64,000 nt of DNA from Enterococcus sp. PF1-24 (GTDB lineage Bacteria; Bacillota; Bacilli; Lactobacillales; Enterococcaceae): NCBI RefSeq assembly GCF_029893325.1, contig NZ_JARXWL010000009.1, positions 1 through 64,000 of the forward strand, written 5' to 3'. Below the pieces are notes generated by a model, which ran no database searches, was not told where the DNA came from, and worked only from the letters and a program-made list of their open reading frames with translations. Below, piece after piece: positions 8,711-16,971 of this stretch (within the stretch, counting starts at the first letter, position 1; each line of letters begins with the position of its first letter). Both the position numbers and the translations under genes were made by a program.

Positions 8711-10165
8711 GTGAACGGGTTTTTAAATAGCTTAAATGGCTATATTTGGGGGCTCCCGATGATTGTTTTAATTATGGGAGTAGGCATTTTTTTAACATTA
8801 GGTTTAAAAGGTATCCAAATTAGAAAATTACCAATAGCCTTAAAATTTATGTTTTCTAGCGAAGAAGATGGCGAAGGAGATATTTCTAGTTTTGGTGCAT
8901 TATGTACCGCCTTGTCAGCAACCATCGGTACCGGGAATATCGTAGGGGTTGCGACTGCAATCGTAGCTGGTGGACCAGGAGCGTTATTTTGGATGGAACT
9001 GGCTGCTTTGTTAGGCATGGCGACAAAATATGCAGAAGGATTATTAGCGGTTAAATTTCGGACGGTCGATGATGATGGCAAAATTTTAGGTGGACCTTTT
9101 TATTATATTGAACGCGGGATGGGTTTGAAATGGAAGTGGTTAGCCAAATTATTTGCTTTCTTCGGTTTAGGCGCTGGTTTATTAGGTATTGGGACCTTTA
9201 CACAAATTAACGGGATTACCAGTGCAGCACAAACTTTTTTTGACCCTAATAAACAAAACACTGTGCATTTGTTTGGTAATGATTATTCAATTGCGGTGAT
9301 TATTGTCGGTTTAATAGTTACTATCGCAGTTGCAGCTGTTTTATTAGGCGGCGTTCAAAGAATTTCACAAGTAGCTGAAATTATTGTACCAGCGATGATT
9401 GTTCTTTATGTAAGTTTATGTCTATTTATGATTGTTTTAAATCTTGATAAAATCCCTGGCGCTTTTCGTGAAATTTTTGCAGGTGCCTTTGGTTTACGAG
9501 CTGTTTCTGGTGGAGCTTTAGGCGCCATGATGGTTGCCATGCAAAAAGGGATTGCCCGCGGAATTTTTTCTAATGAATCTGGTTTAGGTAGTGCGCCGAT
9601 TGCGGCAGCAGCTGCTAAAACCAAAGAGCCAGCGCGACAAGGGTTAGTTTCAATGACGGGAACTTTTATTGATACGATTGTTGTTTGTACTATGACTGGT
9701 TTAGCGATTATTATAACTGGGGCTTGGGATGTTGGATTAGAGGGGGCTGCCGTAACCATTTATGCTTTTTCAGCAGCTTTACCATTTTCTGAAACAATTT
9801 GTTCATTTTTATTAATGATTTGTCTATCTTTCTTTGCTTTTACAACGATTATGGGGTGGAATTACTACGCTGAACGTTGCTTAAGTTATTTAACTAATGG
9901 TAGTGTGCGAGGCAATAAAATTTTCCGCTTTTTATATATTGCGGCAGTTTTCATTGGCCCTTATATGACTGTTGCGGCAGTTTGGACTTTAGCAGATATT
10001 TTTAACGGCTTAATGGCTTTCCCTAATTTAATTGCCTTAATTGCTTTGAGTCCAGTTGTCTTTAAGGAAACTAAAGAGTATCTGGCTCGTTTAACAAAAG
10101 AAAAAGAAACCAATAAAAATTCAGCAAACGAAGTAGCACCGATTGTTGAAGAAAGTGAATTTTAA
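8711..10165 (+). CDS. Sodium:alanine/glycine symporter family (AGCS) transporter
   Basis: The 484-residue protein has about eleven membrane helices and the AGCS hallmarks: SATIGTGNIVGVATAI near residue 75 and the region GIFSNESGLGSAPIAAAAA near 285. These proteins import alanine or glycine with sodium. I chose the GTG at 8711, because an upstream in-frame GTG at 8702 lies inside the AAGGAG ribosome binding site (8697-8702), while 8711 has an 8-base spacing. It is a single-gene unit with its own promoter and a very strong terminator. Confidence 0.9.
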   Translation: MNGFLNSLNGYIWGLPMIVLIMGVGIFLTLGLKGIQIRKLPIALKFMFSSEEDGEGDISSFGALCTALSATIGTGNIVGVATAIVAGGPGALFWMELAALLGMATKYAEGLLAVKFRTVDDDGKILGGPFYYIERGMGLKWKWLAKLFAFFGLGAGLLGIGTFTQINGITSAAQTFFDPNKQNTVHLFGNDYSIAVIIVGLIVTIAVAAVLLGGVQRISQVAEIIVPAMIVLYVSLCLFMIVLNLDKIPGAFREIFAGAFGLRAVSGGALGAMMVAMQKGIARGIFSNESGLGSAPIAAAAAKTKEPARQGLVSMTGTFIDTIVVCTMTGLAIIITGAWDVGLEGAAVTIYAFSAALPFSETICSFLLMICLSFFAFTTIMGWNYYAERCLSYLTNGSVRGNKIFRFLYIAAVFIGPYMTVAAVWTLADIFNGLMAFPNLIALIALSPVVFKETKEYLARLTKEKETNKNSANEVAPIVEESEF

Positions 10166-10178
10166 GCAGTTTATTAAT

Positions 10179-10231
10179 GCTAGCCAGATTCTTTTACTCA
10201 TTTCAGTAAAAGAATCTGGCTAGCTTTTTTT
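10179..10231 (+). terminator. Strong terminator after the AGCS gene
   Basis: A perfect 20-bp stem (10179-10198 with 10205-10224) with a 6-base loop is followed by seven T. Confidence 0.93.
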
Positions 10232-10338
10232 GTTTCTTTCTATACTATAATAGTAGAAATTTTTAAAAGAAATTGTTTTTCTAAAAGGACAAGGGTAAAC
10301 TAAAGGTAACTAGATAACTTTAATAGGGGGATTTAAGG

Positions 10339-11154
10339 ATGATTAAATTAATCGCAACGGATATGGATGGTACATTTTTAAAATCTGATATGACTTATGA
10401 CCGAGAGAAATTTAATGAGTTATACGAGAAAATGAAAGCGGATGACGTATTATTTGTTGTAGCCAGTGGCAATCAATATTATCAATTACGGGGCTTTTTC
10501 CCACAACATCAAGAAATGACTTTTGCGGCTGAAAATGGTGCTTTTGTTAAATATCAGGCAGAAGAATTATTTGCAGCAGACATTGATTCTCAACTGATTA
10601 AAAGTGTTTTAGAGAAATTAAAAGAAATACCTACTATAGAAAAAATTATTTGCGGGAAAAAAACCGCCTATACAGATACGACTTCTGATGAGTTATACAA
10701 CTACGCCAATCAATATTTTGTCAGATTGGAAAGAGTCGTTGATTTTGAAGAATTACCACAAGATACTTATTTGAAAGTATCGCTATCAGCCCCTAAAGAT
10801 GAAGAGCGAGTTCCAGAAATCGTTGCAATGTTAAACGAAAAACTTAATGGCCAATTAATTGCCGTGCAGTGTGGCGGTGCCGATATTGACTTAATTATGC
10901 CTGGTATCAATAAAGCAAATGGTTTGGCGATTATTGGTGAAAAATTTGGGATTGCACCTGATGAAATGATTGCTTTTGGTGATTCTGGCAACGATAAAGA
11001 AATGTTGCAATATGTAGGTCATGGCTTTGCGATGGCAAATGCCCAATCGGATATTAAAGAAATTGCCAACCAAGTGATTGGTTATAATAATGATTCTGCT
11101 GTTCTACAAGTGATTGCTGATTTTGCAGAAAATCAATGGCAATATCCTTATTGA
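10339..11154 (+). CDS. Cof-type HAD-IIB family phosphatase
   Basis: The 271-residue protein starts with the HAD nucleophile motif DMDGT (residues 8-12). It carries the later motif FGDSGNDKEML (around residue 215), and the cap between them is of the IIB type. These cytoplasmic enzymes dephosphorylate sugar phosphates or cofactor precursors, and the exact substrate cannot be read from the sequence. A GGGGG ribosome binding site precedes the ATG. It probably forms an operon with the GNAT and TraB/GumN-like genes that follow at short distances. Confidence 0.88.
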   Translation: MIKLIATDMDGTFLKSDMTYDREKFNELYEKMKADDVLFVVASGNQYYQLRGFFPQHQEMTFAAENGAFVKYQAEELFAADIDSQLIKSVLEKLKEIPTIEKIICGKKTAYTDTTSDELYNYANQYFVRLERVVDFEELPQDTYLKVSLSAPKDEERVPEIVAMLNEKLNGQLIAVQCGGADIDLIMPGINKANGLAIIGEKFGIAPDEMIAFGDSGNDKEMLQYVGHGFAMANAQSDIKEIANQVIGYNNDSAVLQVIADFAENQWQYPY

Positions 11155-11173
11155 GTTAAGGTAGGGAAAACAG

Positions 11174-11671
11174 ATGAAATTTGAAAAAGTTTTAGTAGAA
11201 GAAGCACTAGCTTTTTATCAATTAAAGGCCCAATTAGATTTAGAAACGACCTATATGTTGTTTTCTCCACATGAACGGCAATTTGATTTAGAGCAGTTGA
11301 CAGCAGAAATTGAAAATATTCAAGCAAATGGTTTATTGTTAGCAGCTAAAACCGAGGATGGTCGCTTAGTTGGTTATATTCAGGCAGAAGTTTTACCTTT
11401 AGCAAAAGTGAAACATACTGCTGAAATCGTTGTGGGGATTTTGGCAGATTTTCGTGGACAAGGAATTGGCTACCAATTATTTGGAAATCTGGAAATTTGG
11501 GCAAAAGAACAAGGGATTCATCGTTTAGCTTTAACCGTTATGACTATTAATAAAGCAGCTTTCAATCTATATAAAAAAGTTGGTTTTGAGGTTGAAGGCA
11601 TTAAGCGGCAAGGAATTTTGCTGGGTGAGGAATTTATTGATGAATACTATATGGCGAAAATTTTAACTTAA
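11174..11671 (+). CDS. GNAT family N-acetyltransferase
   Basis: The 165-residue protein has a GNAT fold. The acetyl-CoA loop is GQGIGYQLFGNL (around residue 96) and the C-terminal pattern YKKVGFEVEGIKRQG is typical of RimI/RimJ-like acetyltransferases. The acceptor substrate is unknown. It lies 19 bases after the HAD gene and 13 bases before the lipoprotein gene, consistent with co-transcription. Confidence 0.88.
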   Translation: MKFEKVLVEEALAFYQLKAQLDLETTYMLFSPHERQFDLEQLTAEIENIQANGLLLAAKTEDGRLVGYIQAEVLPLAKVKHTAEIVVGILADFRGQGIGYQLFGNLEIWAKEQGIHRLALTVMTINKAAFNLYKKVGFEVEGIKRQGILLGEEFIDEYYMAKILT

Positions 11672-11684
11672 AGGTGGAAATAAA

Positions 11685-12614
11685 ATGAAAAAATGGCAAA
11701 AGTTATTAATGTTGGCAAGCCTAACTTTAGGTTTTACTGCTTGTAATCAAACGACACAAACCAGTAGCAGTGAATCAACAACGGCTTCTACTGAAGAATT
11801 TCTTATTGAAGAGGTTCAGTGGCCACTTTATACAATTACTGATGAGGCGGGCAATCACAGCTATCTCTTAGGTTCCATTCATGTTGGTGAAGAGGAAATG
11901 TATCCTTTTCCAACAGAAATAACGGAAGCTGTTACGACTTCCGATGTGGTTATTTCAGAAATAAATTTTGAATCAATGAACACGCCAACAGCGGCGGCTT
12001 TATCACAACGGGCTATTGTCAAAGAACCGCATGTTTTAACTGATTTAAGTAAAAAAGATAAAGAACGTTTGGCAGAAAAGTTAGATTCTTATAATTTAAG
12101 TTTGAATAATATTGAGGGGATGAACTATTTTGGCTTAACAACGATGCTGCAAAGTAAATATTCCGGTATTCAAGAAGTTAATAACGGAGTAGATATGCAA
12201 ATTGCTAAGTTGGTTTCCAAAAATGGAATTGAAAATATTGGTTTTGAAACAATCGGACAGCAATATGACATCATTAATCAATATTATGATGATTATCTAA
12301 CAACTGCCGATGACTGGATTGGCGAACTACCTGATCTAAAAACTGCTAAATCTGAGCTTCAAGAATTATTACAATATTACTGTGAAGGTAAAATTGCAGA
12401 TAACTTTGATGAACTTTTCTTAGAAGAAGAGGAAGATAATGATATTATGTTAGCTGGTCGAAATCATGATTGGTTGCAGCAATTAAAGACTTTATTACCT
12501 GAAGAAAAACAATATTTTATTGTAGTCGGAGCCGGTCATTTGTATGGCGAAGAGGGTTTAATCGCTTTATTACAAGCCGAAAATTATCAAGTGGAACAAG
12601 TTGAATTTGAATAA
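11685..12614 (+). CDS. TraB/GumN-family lipoprotein
   Basis: The 309-residue protein has a lipoprotein signal ending FTAC, so it should be anchored outside the membrane. After a Ser/Thr-rich linker it shows TraB/GumN features: YLLGSIHVGEEEMYPFP near residue 60, the late histidine motif GRNHDWLQQL, and VVGAGHLYGEEG at the end. The family resembles haem-binding/TIKI metalloprotease-fold proteins, but the function of Gram-positive members is unknown. It is the last gene of a three-gene unit and converges on the LysM gene. Confidence 0.82.
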   Translation: MKKWQKLLMLASLTLGFTACNQTTQTSSSESTTASTEEFLIEEVQWPLYTITDEAGNHSYLLGSIHVGEEEMYPFPTEITEAVTTSDVVISEINFESMNTPTAAALSQRAIVKEPHVLTDLSKKDKERLAEKLDSYNLSLNNIEGMNYFGLTTMLQSKYSGIQEVNNGVDMQIAKLVSKNGIENIGFETIGQQYDIINQYYDDYLTTADDWIGELPDLKTAKSELQELLQYYCEGKIADNFDELFLEEEEDNDIMLAGRNHDWLQQLKTLLPEEKQYFIVVGAGHLYGEEGLIALLQAENYQVEQVEFE

Positions 12615-12659
12615 TAGTAAAGAAGAACTATTTTATTGAAGCGTGTTAGTCTCTATAGT

Positions 12660-12721
12660 TGAAATAGGCAAAAGAACGATTAAACAACAAGTTGTGTTTA
12701 ATCGTTCTTTTGCCTATTTCA
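12660..12721. terminator. Bidirectional hairpin between convergent genes
   Basis: A perfect 26-bp inverted repeat (12660-12685 with 12696-12721) has a 10-base loop. It contains A- and T-rich tracts in its lower stem rather than after it. It covers the stop codon of the LysM gene at 12714-12716. Confidence 0.75.
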
Positions 12722-13193
12722 CGCGAAGTTGTTGCCCCATAACAATTAATGAATCAGAAGACAAGCCATTAAGTTGTAATAAGGTTTCAAGGCTGATGCC
12801 ATTTTTATTAGCGATGCTATACAATGTTGGATAAGCTTCGCTAACGGTATCATAAACAGCATCGCCGTCAGTACTACTATCCGTCGTTTCATTCGTATTT
12901 GTAGCACCAGGAGTTGTTGAGCTGCCATTAGTTGAACCGCCTGTATAAAGATCATCAAGTTTTTTCTCAAGGGTTTTGATTTGTTGATCTTTACTAGTGA
13001 TTTGTTCTTGATGATTACTGGCACTGCGTTCAAGGTTTGCGATCTTTTCTTCATAAGAAGTTAAGGTTTGGCTGAGTTGTGCATTTGTATTTTTTAATTT
13101 GCATACTTGGACAAGGGATTCAAAGGAAGTGAAGGCCACTAATCCTAAGGCAATTACAATTACAATTAAATAGATGTATTTCGTTTTTTTCAT
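12714..13193 (-). CDS. Membrane-anchored LysM-domain protein
   Basis: The 159-residue protein has an N-terminal membrane helix (about residues 7-25), a coiled-coil region (about 32-85), and a Ser/Thr/Gly linker. A C-terminal LysM-like domain (about 113-159) includes YSIANKNGISLETLLQLNGL and ends GQQLRVK. The domain should bind peptidoglycan, so the protein would tether membrane and wall. The gene stands alone on the minus strand and converges with the TraB/GumN-like gene. Upstream, between it and murE, there is only a 290-bp A+T-rich intergenic region. Confidence 0.85.
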   Translation of the reverse strand: MKKTKYIYLIVIVIALGLVAFTSFESLVQVCKLKNTNAQLSQTLTSYEEKIANLERSASNHQEQITSKDQQIKTLEKKLDDLYTGGSTNGSSTTPGATNTNETTDSSTDGDAVYDTVSEAYPTLYSIANKNGISLETLLQLNGLSSDSLIVMGQQLRVK

Positions 13194-13482
13194 ATACTTA
13201 CGCCACTTTCAATCAAATTTAATCAAATAGAAATATTACTTGCTCTATTTTGTAACAATTCTGTAAAAAAGTCAAACAAAATGATTACACCTTTCGTTTT
13301 TTTGCGATATTTTTTTACATTTCTTAAGAATATCAAGTCGCCTTATGCCAAGAAATTCATAATCAAATGAAATTAACGAAAAATTTTGAAATCCTTTCGT
13401 TAAATGGTAGTCATTTATTTCGGAGTTCGCTATAATGAGGGGTAAGTATTACCACAAATTTATAGAATTAAGGTGAGAGTAG
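13194..13482. other. Divergent intergenic region between LysM gene and murE
   Basis: No gene was found here. It must hold the LysM promoter on the minus strand. A plus-strand -10 TATAAT at 13432-13437 with a weak -35 TAGTCA at 13409-13414 (17-base spacer) is a probable murE promoter. Confidence 0.5.
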
Positions 13483-14955
13483 ATGAGATTAGCAGATTTA
13501 TTATCACGAGTATTAGTACGCTCAGTAGAAAATATCGAAGAAGATAGTTTAGATACCATTAACATTAAAGGAGTAGCTCAAGATACCCGCAAAGTAAAGC
13601 AAGGTTTTTTATTTGTTTGTATTAAAGGTCATACCGTTGATGGTCATAATTTTGTAAAACAAGCGGTGGCTGAAGGTGCGATTGCAATTGTTGCTGATCG
13701 ACCAGTTGAAATTGATGTGCCAGTCATCTATGTAAAAGATACGAATAAAGCTTTACCACAATTAGCGGATGCTTTTTATCACCATCCAAGTGAAGCATTG
13801 ACTTTATATGGAGTAACCGGTACGAATGGTAAAACAACCGTTACGCATATTATTGAACATATTTTACGAGCTACCCAGCATAAAACTGGTTTAATTGGTA
13901 CTTTGTATAATCGTATTGGTGAAAATACTTTCCCAACGGTTAATACCACACCAGAAGCCGTTACGTTGCAAAGCTTATTTGCAGATATGCAGGCTGAAAA
14001 AGTTACTGATTGCGTGATGGAAGTTTCTTCTCATGCTTTATATGAAGGGCGCGTTTGGGGCGTTGATTTTGATGTGGCTGTTTTTACCAACTTATCGCAA
14101 GATCATTTAGATTTCCATGGAACAATGGATAATTATTTCTTAGCGAAAAGCTTACTATTTTCTCAATTAGGAAGCTCATATGCAGGAAAAGAAAAATTTG
14201 CGATTATAAACGTAGATGATGCTTATGGCAAACAATTATTACCTTTAACTAGTGCAACAATTTTAACTTATGGTTGTGAAGGTGAAGGCGATATTCAAGC
14301 GAAAAATATCGAGTTTCAATCAGATGGCACTCATTTTGAGTTGCTTTTAGGTGATCAGACTTATGAAGTTAAAGTACCCTTATTAGGTAGATTTAATGTC
14401 TATAATATTTTAGCAGCCATTGGTGCGACTTTTGTAAAAGGAATCGCCCCTGAAGCGATTGTCGAAGCATTATCAAGTTTTACTAGTGTCCGTGGAAGAA
14501 TGGAATTAGTTCCTAATAACCAAGGTTTAACGATTTTAGTCGATTACGCTCACACGCCTGATGGCTTAGAAAATGTGTTAAACAGCTTGAAAAAAATTAA
14601 GCAAAGAAAAATTATTACTGTAGTTGGTTGTGGTGGTGATCGTGATCAGTTGAAACGACCAATTATGGCAGAAGTGGCAACACGTTTAAGCAATCACGTC
14701 GTCTTTACGTCAGATAACCCCCGTACTGAAGATCCGGAAAAAATTCTTGATGATATGACGGCTGACTTAGAAGCTATTAATTACGAAGTCGTTGCTGATC
14801 GTAAAAAGGCCATTTACAAAGCTTTGGCCAAAGCGAAAGAACAAGATATTATTTTAATTGCTGGTAAAGGTCATGAAACTTATCAAATTATCGGCACGAT
14901 TAAATATGATTTTGATGATGTTAAAGTCGTTAAAGAAGCTTTAGCTGGAAAATAA
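13483..14955 (+). CDS. murE: UDP-N-acetylmuramyl-tripeptide synthetase
   Basis: The 490-residue Mur ligase has its three expected domains. The ATP-binding loop GTNGKTT lies at residues 113-119. MurE adds the third amino acid to UDP-MurNAc-dipeptide in the cytoplasm during wall synthesis. The residue-recognition motif is DNPR at 411-414. In characterised enzymes DNPR goes with meso-diaminopimelate, whereas lysine enzymes lack this arginine. That is unexpected for an Enterococcus-like genome. The gene stands alone with its own promoter and terminator, away from any mur cluster, as is common for Lactobacillales murE. Confidence 0.93.
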   Translation: MRLADLLSRVLVRSVENIEEDSLDTINIKGVAQDTRKVKQGFLFVCIKGHTVDGHNFVKQAVAEGAIAIVADRPVEIDVPVIYVKDTNKALPQLADAFYHHPSEALTLYGVTGTNGKTTVTHIIEHILRATQHKTGLIGTLYNRIGENTFPTVNTTPEAVTLQSLFADMQAEKVTDCVMEVSSHALYEGRVWGVDFDVAVFTNLSQDHLDFHGTMDNYFLAKSLLFSQLGSSYAGKEKFAIINVDDAYGKQLLPLTSATILTYGCEGEGDIQAKNIEFQSDGTHFELLLGDQTYEVKVPLLGRFNVYNILAAIGATFVKGIAPEAIVEALSSFTSVRGRMELVPNNQGLTILVDYAHTPDGLENVLNSLKKIKQRKIITVVGCGGDRDQLKRPIMAEVATRLSNHVVFTSDNPRTEDPEKILDDMTADLEAINYEVVADRKKAIYKALAKAKEQDIILIAGKGHETYQIIGTIKYDFDDVKVVKEALAGK

Positions 14956-14964
14956 AGATTTTAG

Positions 14965-15004
14965 AGCAAATAGTTAGTTTAAAAAACTAATTATTTGCTT
15001 TTTT
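14965..15004 (+). terminator. Terminator of murE
   Basis: AGCAAATAGTTAGTT pairs with AACTAATTATTTGCT across a short A-rich loop, and a T-run follows. Confidence 0.85.
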
Positions 15005-15031
15005 ATTAATGACTGAGTTTTTTTGCTAAAA

Positions 15032-15067
15032 ATATCTAATGCGACAGCTACTTGTCATATTAGATAT
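15032..15067. promoter_or_regulatory. Palindromic operator candidate of the YafY/WYL regulator
   Basis: ATATCTAAT at 15032-15040 matches its reverse complement at 15059-15067. An inner GACA/TGTC pair lies at 15043-15046 and 15053-15056. The dyad is 31 bases before the regulator start, so autoregulation is likely. Confidence 0.6.
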
Positions 15068-15097
15068 GTTATTGTTTTGTTGAAAAGGAGGAGTAAA

Positions 15098-16003
15098 GTG
15101 CAAATTGAACGTTTGGTGCAAATGGTTTTCCATATAATCAAGTGTGAACATATTACAGCAAAAGAATTGGCAGATTATTTCAAGGTTTCTACAAGGACAA
15201 TTTATCGGGATATAAATACCTTAACTCTTGCAGGGATACCAATAATCTCTTCAAAAGGTACTGGTGGAGGAATATCATTAGTTGAGGGTTTTACGATTGA
15301 TAAGGGCTTATTTTCCAAAGAAGAACAACTGCATATATATCAAGGATTACAGATGTTGCAGGCAACTAAATATCCTAATGCAGAAATGGCGCTAAATAAA
15401 GTTGGTGCTATTTTTAGGAATATCATGGAGCCACAATGGTTGGACATTGATTTTACTTTTTGGGGTAGTGATGAAAAACAAAAGGTTAAGCTTTCTGATC
15501 TACAATATGCTATTGTCAATAAGCATACTATTTCATTCTATTACTACAACTCTGAACTACAAAAAGCCGACCGAATAGTAGAGCCCTTGCGGTTAGTATT
15601 TAAATCACACGCTTGGTATATTGTCGGATATTGCCAAGAAAAACAAGCTATAAGAATTTTTCGTTTATCTAGAATGAAAAAAATTCAAGTTATGCCTGAT
15701 ACCTTTGTACGTAGTTTGCCAAAAGACTATTCAGTATCTAAATGCAATGAAGCAGTTGATTTACTAAGCTTTAAGGTGAAATTTTCTCCTGAAATTGCAG
15801 TTAGATTATTTGATGAATTTAAAGAAAATGAAATTTCTGTGTGTGAAGATGGATGTTACTTGGTTACTTTTCAATATGAATTAAGTAATTGGACTTTCAA
15901 TCGTCTACTGTCTTATGGAAAGTATGTTGAAATACTTGAACCAGAAATAGCTCGTTCAATGTTAAAAGAAAAAGCTTTAGAAATAGCTAAAATATATGAG
16001 TGA
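15098..16003 (+). CDS. YafY-family HTH/WYL-domain transcriptional regulator
   Basis: The 301-residue protein has an N-terminal HTH of the DeoR-like type (KELADYFKVSTRTIYRDINTL in the first 45 residues) followed by a WYL domain and a C-terminal WCX extension. The HAWYIVGYCQEKQAIRIFRLSR stretch is the WYL core. I place the start at GTG 15098, because the AAAGGAGG box at 15084-15091 sits just upstream. Longer readings would include the operator palindrome. It is followed by two small YciI-like genes that it probably controls. Confidence 0.87.
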   Translation: MQIERLVQMVFHIIKCEHITAKELADYFKVSTRTIYRDINTLTLAGIPIISSKGTGGGISLVEGFTIDKGLFSKEEQLHIYQGLQMLQATKYPNAEMALNKVGAIFRNIMEPQWLDIDFTFWGSDEKQKVKLSDLQYAIVNKHTISFYYYNSELQKADRIVEPLRLVFKSHAWYIVGYCQEKQAIRIFRLSRMKKIQVMPDTFVRSLPKDYSVSKCNEAVDLLSFKVKFSPEIAVRLFDEFKENEISVCEDGCYLVTFQYELSNWTFNRLLSYGKYVEILEPEIARSMLKEKALEIAKIYE

Positions 16004-16047
16004 TTTCGCTTGATAAAAAACTCAATGCTTAGAATGGAGATTTGAAC

Positions 16048-16347
16048 ATGGAAAAATGGTTGTACATTATGATAATTGAAAAAAGTAAAACTTATAATAA
16101 AATGACTAAAGCAGTGGTTGAGCGACATGTTGTAAATTTGAAAAGTTTAGATGACAATGGTCATTTGGAACTTGGTGGTGCATTTAAAGGTTATCCAGGT
16201 GTTGCAGGGATGTTTATTCTTAAAGCCAAAACTTATGAAGAAGCTGATGAGCTTTGTAAATTAGAACCACTTGTAGCAGAAGGTTTTGCAACCTATAAAT
16301 TAAAAGCATTACAAGTAGCAAGCAGAGAAAATAACTATTTACTCTAA
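16048..16347 (+). CDS. YciI-like protein, first of a tandem pair
   Basis: The 99-residue protein fits the YciI/dimeric alpha-beta barrel family. A histidine near residue 29 (ERHVVNLKSLDDNGHLELGGAF) stands where the family has its conserved His, followed by the typical L...G.L..GGAF pattern. Its function is unknown, and relatives include small ligand-binding or enzyme-like proteins. ATG 16048 fits the GGAGA box better than the TTG two codons upstream. It is co-directional with the WYL regulator, 44 bases after it. Confidence 0.72.
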   Translation: MEKWLYIMIIEKSKTYNKMTKAVVERHVVNLKSLDDNGHLELGGAFKGYPGVAGMFILKAKTYEEADELCKLEPLVAEGFATYKLKALQVASRENNYLL

Positions 16348-16370
16348 TAAAAAATTAAAGGAGAATGACT

Positions 16371-16685
16371 ATGAAATTAAAAGAAGGTAGCACACTTTAT
16401 ATAAGAATTGATTATAAAATTGAGGATAAACAAGAAACAGAGCAAGATGGTCAAGATTGCATGGCGTATTTACAGAGCATAGCCAAAGAGCGATATCTAA
16501 TGGCTGGTTTGCTTGGAAATATGGAGACGGAGCATATTGATGGTGCGATGTTGCTTTTTGAAGCAAAAGATTTAGCAGAAGCACAAGAGATAGCCAATAA
16601 TGATCCTATTATTCAGAGAGGGTTTTATAGATGCGAAGTTAAGCAGTTAAATATCATGCTTGTTTCCGATAGCAGCAAACAGTAA
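16371..16685 (+). CDS. YciI-like protein, second of a tandem pair
   Basis: The 104-residue protein has a similar alpha-beta pattern to its neighbour (GLLGNMETEHIDGAMLLFEAKDLAEAQEIANNDPI) but lacks an obvious equivalent of the central histidine. It may therefore be a partner subunit. The start at ATG 16371 is chosen because AAAGGAG at 16357-16363 gives a 7-base spacing, and the ATG at 16365 would be too close. A terminator follows, closing a three-gene regulator-YciI-YciI unit. Confidence 0.65.
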   Translation: MKLKEGSTLYIRIDYKIEDKQETEQDGQDCMAYLQSIAKERYLMAGLLGNMETEHIDGAMLLFEAKDLAEAQEIANNDPIIQRGFYRCEVKQLNIMLVSDSSKQ

Positions 16686-16759
16686 GGTTTAGACTTCTTT
16701 AATAGAAATAAAGAGCGAATAGGCTGTGCAGTTCATTCATTAAAATAAAATAGCAACTT

Positions 16760-16797
16760 AAAGGCGGTTTTGAAATCAGATTCAAACTCGCCTTTTT
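16760..16797 (+). terminator. Terminator of the WYL-YciI unit
   Basis: A 15-base stem with one mismatch (16760-16774 with 16781-16795) has AAAGGCG/CGCCTTT at its base and a T-rich tail. Confidence 0.85.
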
Positions 16798-16850
16798 GCT
16801 TTTTATTTACTGCAAAAATTTCTAGTTTTTCAGCAATATATTCCTAATTG

Positions 16851-16864
16851 AGTAAGCGCTTTAT
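16851..16864 (+). promoter_or_regulatory. Catabolite-responsive element candidate
   Basis: AGTAAGCGCTTTAT has 11 of 14 matches to a CcpA cre of the form TGTAAGCGCTTTCA. It lies about 110 bases before adh and next to a TATGCT -10-like box. Confidence 0.4.
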
Positions 16865-16880
16865 ATGCTATCTTTTTATG

Positions 16881-16955
16881 AGGAGCTTTCGTAAGCTGTT
16901 TGTCTAAGTCATAAATAGTTAACTATTTCACAATGTTAGAGAGCTCCTTAATTTT
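16881..16955 (+). promoter_or_regulatory. Dyad-rich leader before the alcohol dehydrogenase gene
   Basis: AGGAGCTTTC at 16881-16890 can pair with GAGAGCTCCT at 16939-16948, which is followed by TAATTTTTAG. Inside lies a perfect 16-base palindrome, AAATAGTTAACTATTT, at 16913-16928. It may be an operator or a weak terminator-like leader. Confidence 0.45.
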
Positions 16956-16971
16956 TAGAAGAGGTGGAAGT

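Noticed and set aside
12746-13054. Minus-strand open frame overlapping the LysM gene
   Set aside because: It is a shifted frame of the real LysM gene; its composition is not protein-like and it has no ribosome binding site.
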